From the NCBI GenBank assembly GCA_036378955.1, contig DASUVM010000008.1, forward strand, positions 62,001 through 126,000: a DNA stretch of 64,000 nucleotides. The letters are read 5' to 3'. The stretch's first letter is position 1, and each line of letters starts with the position of its first letter. The notes beneath the pieces were generated by a model. The model had not been told where the DNA came from and made no database searches. It saw only the letters and a list, made by a program, of their open reading frames with translations. Both the position numbers and the translations under genes were made by a program. Positions 58,690 to 64,000 of the stretch are shown piece by piece. The stretch comes from DASUVM01 sp036378955 (lineage in GTDB: Bacteria > Patescibacteriota > Saccharimonadia > Saccharimonadales > Saccharimonadaceae).

Positions 58690-59240
58690 CTAAAGATGTG
58701 GCAAACTCATAGAAACCACATACTTGGTCACCTCTAAAAAAAGTGCCCGCCTAATAACCCATTTGATGCCGACTCCGACATACGTTTGAAATAATTGTTG
58801 CAATGACCATTCATTTATGGAGAACGCAGTGGCTACAGCGGCAACAGTGGCAGCACGGCTACCTTCGATATACGCAACAATTTCGTTAACCAGTTTAAGT
58901 TGGGTTCATAGCGGGGGTGAATGGCACGAAGCGCTTCATCAATAGCAGTTAAAATAGCAGTGTCAGCTTGCTCTAGAAATGTCGCCCCGAATATATTTTG
59001 CATGTCGGGAATAAGGGATGTAGCGGGAATGGTTTTTTTCGGCGAGTTCTGACACTCGTCGTCGCCAGAATGGGTATATGCCGCCGGGCTTAAACTGCGC
59101 TCCCACATACATCGGTGAATCCTTGGCGCGCAATGTTCGCTTATGGGTGGGTGACCCCTGAAAATAGGCGCCATCTGGTTGAATGAAGTTTGGTGCCTGC
59201 CGTTGAATGTGCTGTTGATATATAGAATTATTTTACGCAT
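58690..59240 (-). pseudogene. AraC-family regulator broken by at least two frameshifts
   Basis: Three frames on the minus strand give one AraC protein in order. First: APNFIQPDGAYFQGSPTHKR, then FKPGGIYPFWRRRVSELAE. Second (after a run of seven A near 59033-59039): IPDMQNIFGATFLEQADTAI. Third (after about 58885-58900): LKLVNEIVAYIEGSRAATVA, the HTH SINEWSLQQLFQTYVGVGIK and WVIRRALFLEV, stop at 58690. The type is the DUF6597-AraC group. Single-frame translation hides it. No gene is visible from 58612 to 58689. Confidence 0.7.
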
Positions 59241-59327
59241 AGGGCCTGTCTTCTTTCTGCTTACTATCTAACCATAACAGTTGGAGCGCATTAAGTATTG
59301 TATCGGTATTCTCGTCATGTATTTGTG

Positions 59328-61121
59328 TTACAACTTGACATGGTCGGCGCCTTTTTGCATGGCAATGCTAGCTGCGATTGTGCCGATAGTCTCCCATAGC
59401 AGGGCAGTGCTCCAATTGAGTGGCGTGTGTGGTGAAGGAACGGTAAAGGTTTTCTCATTTATTGCATAAGTAATGTGGCATTCTGGCAGCTTGTGTTGTG
59501 GTACGGGCTTAAGACGATAACTGCCGCTTTTGTCTAAAGCGGCATTCCAATCGTTCTCGCCTGTTATGGTTGTGAGGGCGTCGTTTAAGAGGCAGGTGCT
59601 GATAGCTTCATAAGATTCGCCTGCCGTACTATTACCCGCTTGATACTCCTCTATGCAGCGGCTGGCAATTGGTGAAGCCGTTTGGCTAAGAGGGTGCGTC
59701 CAGGCTGGCGACTGGCCTTGTGGTGTTAATGTGTTGCGAAGCCGCTGTTTTTCGTCGAGGTCAATCTCGCCCCCGCTTACTACCGCCTCGGCCTTTACTT
59801 TGCGTTTAATAGCTTCAATGAGTGCTCGCACAGCATTGGTGTGGAAGTTTGTACGCTGGTATGAATCACCTTCGTAACGCATAATACCCCGTGTTTTGGG
59901 GTCTTGCAATTTTAAGATGCGCTCTAATACCATGGCCTCGATAGCGTGAACGGTCATAGGCTGGCCCTGGCCGTGTGCCATTGGAATATTGTGTTGAGCT
60001 AGCAGTTGCGGCACATTATAGCGAAGCACATATGCCAGCGCGGCATCGGCTTCGCGGTATTTTACAGAACCTTGCGGGTATTCTGGCGACTCAAAGGGTA
60101 GGCGGCGCCCTAGTTCGGTAAGGCCATTCATTACCATAGCAGCAACAGCCTGGGGGAAGTTGCGGCCCATCTTGAGCTGTGGCCCTGCCTGGTTATAGCC
60201 TGTTTCAAGAAACTCGAGGCCAGGGGTTTGGGCTAGAGTTTGAAGTTTATCAAGCAAAGCTGTTTCGATTGCCATAACAGAGGTGCGCACTGCCGTTACT
60301 TCTTCCCATGAGCCTGAATTTTCATAGCGGGGGAATCCAACAGCAGTCAAAAAGGGTACTATAGCGCCGAGCATTTGCTTGTGTGCGGCGGCTAAATCGT
60401 CTTCGCTTATGAAGCCTTGCTCGATTGCCTCGAGTGTCGTGTATGCCAGCATTTGCACGGTATCTTGCTTGTTGCGCCAGCCGTTGGGGCGCCTAGCCTC
60501 TAGGTCACTAAAGGGTAACGAGATGTGTGGCCAATCTGCCTGGCCGGCCTTCTGGCCCAGGGCAATGACGTTTTTAAACCGTTGCAGCTGGTCAGGGGTC
60601 GAAAGCAGGTGAAGTGAGCTGATGAGTAGCTTTTTACCCAAACTGCCTTGCTCGTTATAGCGAGCTTGGTCTAAAAGATATAACTTCATCATTGCGCTCG
60701 CGGCTTGTATCTGATCTCGTAAGTAGATCATGGCAGACATGTCGCCGTGGTTGACGCCATCAGCGTCAGTCTCGGTTGCGGCCAGCAACGTTACCTTATG
60801 GTCTATACCGTCAACTGTAACGGTGTGACCTTCGATGACTGGGAGCTGTAGCGTGCCGCAGCTCATCAGATGTTCTTCAAGCTGTGCCAAGCTGTCGGTG
60901 TCGTACTGCTTGCGAACCAGGCCGGCCAACTCGGGGGTGTTAAAATATAACCCAGTCTCGATTGAATGATAACGTTTCTTCTGTTCATTCATAGCTTCTA
61001 GCTGAAGTATGAGCGCTTCGTCGTGCGGTTGTAGTTCTAAAGAGTTGCTATTACCAAGCCATGTAGAAGGTGCTAGCTCTGCGGCTGGCACGTGGGGCTG
61101 TTCCGGGCGAAAAGCAACCAT
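59328..61121 (-). CDS. GH15/phosphorylase-kinase-alpha-like protein
   Basis: 597 residues with an alpha/alpha-barrel look. YLRDQIQAASAMMKLYLLDQ is near residue 130, DWPHISLPFSDLEARRPNGW and NKQDTVQMLAYTTLEAIEQG near 210, and GFPRYENSGSWEEVTAVRTS near 270. These echo the GH15 glucoamylase and phosphorylase-kinase regulatory-subunit family (RDAxY, NGWxDxQ, SGxWEE). No signal peptide, so it acts in the cytoplasm. It may cleave or bind glucans; catalytic Glu residues could be those in WEE and RYEGDSYQ. Substrate unknown. Confidence 0.6.
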   Translation of the reverse strand: MVAFRPEQPHVPAAELAPSTWLGNSNSLELQPHDEALILQLEAMNEQKKRYHSIETGLYFNTPELAGLVRKQYDTDSLAQLEEHLMSCGTLQLPVIEGHTVTVDGIDHKVTLLAATETDADGVNHGDMSAMIYLRDQIQAASAMMKLYLLDQARYNEQGSLGKKLLISSLHLLSTPDQLQRFKNVIALGQKAGQADWPHISLPFSDLEARRPNGWRNKQDTVQMLAYTTLEAIEQGFISEDDLAAAHKQMLGAIVPFLTAVGFPRYENSGSWEEVTAVRTSVMAIETALLDKLQTLAQTPGLEFLETGYNQAGPQLKMGRNFPQAVAAMVMNGLTELGRRLPFESPEYPQGSVKYREADAALAYVLRYNVPQLLAQHNIPMAHGQGQPMTVHAIEAMVLERILKLQDPKTRGIMRYEGDSYQRTNFHTNAVRALIEAIKRKVKAEAVVSGGEIDLDEKQRLRNTLTPQGQSPAWTHPLSQTASPIASRCIEEYQAGNSTAGESYEAISTCLLNDALTTITGENDWNAALDKSGSYRLKPVPQHKLPECHITYAINEKTFTVPSPHTPLNWSTALLWETIGTIAASIAMQKGADHVKL

Positions 61122-61177
61122 CTTGTGACAAATTTTACCACAATCTCCTATATCTGTCAGGTAGATTATAAAGTTTA

Positions 61178-61192
61178 TGCTATTATCAATGC
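61178..61192 (+). promoter_or_regulatory. Extended -10 (TGC-TATTAT), leaderless start
   Basis: TGC plus TATTAT (61181-61186) ends 6 nt before ATG 61193. Confidence 0.5.
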
Positions 61193-61660
61193 ATGAACAT
61201 GGAAGTACCCCACCCGCAACCCGAAGCTACACCCAATAAGGCCGAACAGCTTCTTGGCCCAGAGGCTCAAAAAGTAGTAGAGCTATATAGCAGCGCACGC
61301 AATGAGCTCGACCCCGACAGGCAATTACAGCTGCTGCGGCAGATTGAAGCGAGCCTGCACAAACTCTTGGAACCTGAAGTAACAACGCCTTTCCAGCTTA
61401 GCGACCAGGCTCTTCGTGACGTTATGCTGCGAGGGAGCGATTATTTTCTGCTTGGGGGAGGCTCGCAAGGCCAACGCCTTGTATTTGAAAGCGAACGTTT
61501 TGAGCCAGGGCAAGAAAGTGCCGATGGAAAGCCAAAGTGGCTGCGCTACCCGCCAGCAGACACGGTTGGCCGTGAAATGCGCGAGCGCTTTATCCAAGCC
61601 TTCAGAAGCGATTGTGTAGATATTGCCCCAGGGGTGGAGGCTGTAGATACTGGTTTTTAG
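61193..61660 (+). CDS. Hypothetical protein, 155 aa
   Basis: MNMEVPHPQPEATPNKAEQL, a helix ARNELDPDRQLQLLRQIEAS, and a beta-like part SDYFLLGGGSQGQRLVFESE with a C-terminal GREMRERFIQAFRSDC. Soluble; family not recognised. It is divergent from the GH15-like gene. Confidence 0.5.
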   Translation: MNMEVPHPQPEATPNKAEQLLGPEAQKVVELYSSARNELDPDRQLQLLRQIEASLHKLLEPEVTTPFQLSDQALRDVMLRGSDYFLLGGGSQGQRLVFESERFEPGQESADGKPKWLRYPPADTVGREMRERFIQAFRSDCVDIAPGVEAVDTGF

Positions 61661-61746
61661 CGCTTTAATCTAAGTATTATGTCTTTAAAATACCGAACGG
61701 CAGCGGCATGATTATTTTAGCAATCATGCCGCTGCCAGTGCATCTT

Positions 61747-62607
61747 TTAGTTATCCTGTTGTGTGGGGACGAGGCGTCGGGGGTGAGCCCGGCACAACAT
61801 CATGGCCAGATCGGCGTAAAATCGTTCACCGACAGCTTTTTTGTAACGCTCCTCGGTGTGACAATAGGCGATAACAATTGCCGCCAGGGCAATGTCGCTG
61901 TCCACTAAGGCCTGCGCTGCCATCATGGACAGATGGCCCGGCACTTTATCATACTTGCTGGCGTGTTCGAACGGGTAAAGGCTGAGTTCTGACAGGAACA
62001 CGTGCATTGCGATCAGCTTGGTCCAGTTTTCCGGCCAAGTCACCTCTTGAAAGTGACTGATCCACTTGTTGATGAGGGCATGTAGGTCTCGTACATCCTG
62101 CTCGCTTTGAGCATGCTGCGTGAGATCGGTGAAACGCGTGCGTACGAGCTGGTGGAGCTGGCTTTTCAGGGTCTCGAGGTCGGTGTCCATCTCGTACTCT
62201 TTGCTGAACCGACCCCGGACATAGACGCTCTGGCCAGTGAAGCAAACCCCAATTTCCTCAAGGGCCTTGAGCCGTGCTGCCGTTGAGCTTGCCCTTTGAA
62301 GCTTGGTGTGCCACTCGCCGAACTTCTCGTGGCACTTTGCATACTCAAGGATGCCCTGGGCAAGTTTGTGGGCCTCATCGAGTATGATGGCGAGATTTAG
62401 GAGCTCCTTGTCTAGCGCTTGTCCGCCAGAGGCCGCGTTAATGCGATCTCTGAGCTTCGAATCGATAGTGCTGGGATCTGAGAGTAAAGCCCTTGCCGAC
62501 GACTTGAGGTCGCCTTCTCTGAGACTCGTCATGAGGGCCACGACGTCGTCACGGAGTGCTTGTCTATCGAGAAAGCGTGCGGTCGTATTCTTCTGCGCTG
62601 CTGACAT
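61747..62607 (-). CDS. Hypothetical helical protein, 286 aa
   Basis: GGAGG ten nt before ATG 62607 sets the start. The protein is helical: LRDDVVALMTSLREGDLKSS, KELLNLAIILDEAHKLAQGI, then MDTDLETLKSQLHQLVRTRF and HLSMMAAQALVDSDIALAAI. The DNA is GC-richer than its surroundings. No family recognised. It resembles the 19319 gene in size class, GC content and monocistronic layout. Confidence 0.5.
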   Translation of the reverse strand: MSAAQKNTTARFLDRQALRDDVVALMTSLREGDLKSSARALLSDPSTIDSKLRDRINAASGGQALDKELLNLAIILDEAHKLAQGILEYAKCHEKFGEWHTKLQRASSTAARLKALEEIGVCFTGQSVYVRGRFSKEYEMDTDLETLKSQLHQLVRTRFTDLTQHAQSEQDVRDLHALINKWISHFQEVTWPENWTKLIAMHVFLSELSLYPFEHASKYDKVPGHLSMMAAQALVDSDIALAAIVIAYCHTEERYKKAVGERFYADLAMMLCRAHPRRLVPTQQDN

Positions 62608-62645
62608 GTGCGATGCATCCTCCAACAGGCTTAATTCAAATAAAA

Positions 62646-62673
62646 AACTCGGGGCAAAAACTTACCCCGAGTT
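62646..62673 (-). terminator. Terminator between the 62725 and 61747 genes
   Basis: AACTCGGGG (62646-62654) pairs with CCCCGAGTT (62665-62673), loop CAAAAACTTA. T-rich on the minus-strand exit side (TTTTATT). Confidence 0.7.
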
Positions 62674-62724
62674 AAAGGATCTCTTTTAATCGCGAAGCTA
62701 TATATTCATAAAACTATCGCTTTG

Positions 62725-62970
62725 CTACTTTTTTTCAAGTACGAGCTGGCTGCCCTCAAATAAAGTGTCTTGTAACTTTTTTGTCACACGCAATTGTTCA
62801 GACATGTTCTCTACAATGCCGCTTACTAAGCGAAACTCCGCAGGTGTTGTCCACCCTTTTTTGTAGATCGTTTCAAGCAGTACATTCCATCGTTTATCAC
62901 CGGCGTATTTATCTATTTCAGCTACTAGTCGCTTGATCTTTGCTGCCAACTTGTCAATATCGTGGTCCAT
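62725..62970 (-). CDS. Small coiled-coil protein, 81 aa
   Basis: MDHDIDKLAAKIKRLVAEID begins after AGGAGG. It is helical throughout with KRWNVLLETIYKKGWTTPAE in the middle and MSEQLRVTKKLQDTLFEGSQ at the end. Family not recognised. It is monocistronic with its own terminator. Confidence 0.55.
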   Translation of the reverse strand: MDHDIDKLAAKIKRLVAEIDKYAGDKRWNVLLETIYKKGWTTPAEFRLVSGIVENMSEQLRVTKKLQDTLFEGSQLVLEKK

Positions 62971-63134
62971 GTCTGCCTCCTAGATTGTTAATGTCGGTGT
63001 AAAGCCTTACCTTTTTAGTGTATGTAATTATCGTCGATTTTACAATGAGCAGCACGGCAGCCGCACGAGCGGGTACGAGCTTGTATAGGTTTGTTATTAT
63101 AGTTATGAAGTGTATTAGTAAAAAAAGGGGGGCT

Positions 63135-63842
63135 ATGAGAAAAGGATTGAAACTAATGGCGGTAGCGGGCTTTTTTGTTTTGGGTGTTACAGTAGCTGCT
63201 AGTCCTGCAAGTGCTCGCCTAGAGCTGCCGACAGGTGATAAAAAGGTGCTGCTCCGAACGGCCAGCGTGCCAGAAACACCAGCTCACTTTCGTCTTGTAA
63301 AGCGAAGCGGAAGCAAGTTGCAGCTTAATTGGGATTGGGTGGCCGGCGGAACGGGCGCTATTCACTATGAGCTGTCGTATGCGGGCCGAACCTTGGTGTT
63401 GCAGCAATATTATCCTGGCTATACTCTTGATATCGGCCACCTAGACCTCAGTGCGGGTCATGTTTATACACTGAACCTGCGAGCTGTTGACGAAATTGGC
63501 AATCGTTCTGCCGTACCGGCTGAGTTATTGTTCGAGACAACTCCACCAAGCAGTCCGAGTAATCTGCGGCAGCTGAGTACAAAAATGGGGTACCCTGATA
63601 TTATTTCTTTTCAGCTTTCTGTCGACGCAGCAGGGCCGATACGGGGTTACGAAGTCTTTTTAAACGGCGTCTCTTTCGGTATTGCTTTAGGGGTCGATAA
63701 TGAATTTAGCCTGTTTGATCAGCTGGCGAGTTCATACCTCCCTCATCCAGTGGGTCAGGCGAGCCTACAGTTGCGCGCCTATGATTCGTCTTTGAACGCC
63801 AGCCAGTTGAGCGAGCCACTGACGGTTATATTCCCTGAGTAA
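63135..63842 (+). CDS. Secreted protein with two fibronectin-III-like domains
   Basis: A signal peptide (MRKGLKLMAVAGFFVLGVTV, then AASPASA) precedes two Ig-like beta domains. The first has PAHFRLVKRSGSKLQLNWDW to YTLNLRAVDEIGNRS; the second PSNLRQLSTKMGYPDIISFQ to LQLRAYDSSLNASQLSEP. The W-W-Y and L-L-A-D-xGN patterns are FN3-typical. ATG 63135 follows a GGGGGG stretch; an ATG at 63105 is an alternative. Likely a surface or secreted binding protein. Confidence 0.7.
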   Translation: MRKGLKLMAVAGFFVLGVTVAASPASARLELPTGDKKVLLRTASVPETPAHFRLVKRSGSKLQLNWDWVAGGTGAIHYELSYAGRTLVLQQYYPGYTLDIGHLDLSAGHVYTLNLRAVDEIGNRSAVPAELLFETTPPSSPSNLRQLSTKMGYPDIISFQLSVDAAGPIRGYEVFLNGVSFGIALGVDNEFSLFDQLASSYLPHPVGQASLQLRAYDSSLNASQLSEPLTVIFPE

Positions 63843-63887
63843 TGCTTCTGCCTTGAAAAGATGTAAGCCCTTTCGGCTATTACCACT

Positions 63888-64000
63888 CTAGGGCTGTGGT
63901 GTGCCGACCGAGAGTAAGTTACCATCAGGGTCTTTGAACCATGCGACCTGCACGTCGCCCATAGTTGCGATACTGCCCTCCCAGCTTGTGTCGGGCATGT
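63888..64000 (-). CDS. VOC-superfamily protein, 3' part at the window edge
   Basis: The minus-strand frame entering from the right edge reads MPDTSWEGSIATMGDVQVAW, then FKDPDGNLLSVGTPQP and a stop at 63888-63890. This matches the end of the VOC protein at 42522 (TWEGEIAAMG, FKDLDGNVFSIGTP). The N-terminal two thirds lie outside the window. Confidence 0.75.
   Translation of the reverse strand, partial: MPDTSWEGSIATMGDVQVAWFKDPDGNLLSVGTPQP

Noticed and set aside
1..64000. CRISPR array, rRNA genes, IS element with terminal repeats
   Set aside because: I looked for regularly spaced direct repeats, rRNA signatures and transposases and saw none.

Overview
The window reads as chromosome of a Patescibacteria/CPR bacterium, most likely Candidatus Saccharibacteria (TM7). 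This rests on family resemblance and gene style, not on a search. All genes use TAA, TAG and TGA as stops (code 11), which argues against the Gracilibacteria/Absconditabacteria that read TGA as glycine. Genes are short and tightly packed, enzymes are stripped down or fused (cysteine-free LigA, Nudix-bearing LeuRS, C-terminally short AtpC), and no complete biosynthetic pathway is visible. There is no rRNA operon and no CRISPR array. Four tRNAs are present: Cys-GCA, Leu-UAA, Ala-GGC and Gln-CUG.

Layout. 1-9 kb: mixed accessory genes, including a P-loop kinase/SAICAR-synthetase fusion, a His/Cys protein of caspase-like look, a frameshifted isochorismatase, an APH-type kinase, an XRE regulator and a Pr6Pr membrane protein. 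9-20 kb: two tRNAs, a large surface protein, and an F1 ATPase operon (170-aa membrane protein, b-like, delta, alpha, gamma, beta, epsilon) with no a or c gene. A secreted two-helix protein whose loop resembles subunit c is encoded divergently. 20-25 kb: lemA-htpX-membrane protein-ligA. 25-31.4 kb: accessory and decaying DNA with a tandem NUDT9-type ADP-ribose hydrolase, a truncated RBBP9-like hydrolase, a frameshifted ECF sigma factor, and a GC-rich actinobacterial-type serine recombinase that overlaps tRNA-Ala antisense and lacks its catalytic core.

31.5-42 kb is the housekeeping core: a MurF-like ligase, leuS behind a candidate attenuator, rpmF-nusB-nudix-rnc, rpsP, khpA, trmD, sodN-sodX and tRNA-Gln. 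42-52 kb: regulators (HTH-PRTase, TrmB-like, AraC), a glycosyltransferase, an ITP/XTP pyrophosphatase and small hypotheticals. 52.3-57 kb: a vanH-vanA-vanX-type operon facing a divergent MurF-like ligase, predicted to build peptidoglycan precursors ending in D-Ala-D-Lac and to destroy D-Ala-D-Ala. 57-64 kb: membrane proteins, an AraC pseudogene, a GH15-like protein, small hypotheticals, an FN3 secreted protein and a VOC protein cut by the window edge.

Expression style. Many start codons lie only 6-8 nt after a TATAAT-like box, often with a TGn extension, so leaderless transcripts look common. Operon-internal genes often have ordinary Shine-Dalgarno sites. Several genes are broken by frameshifts, so either accessory genes are decaying or the assembly has indel errors.
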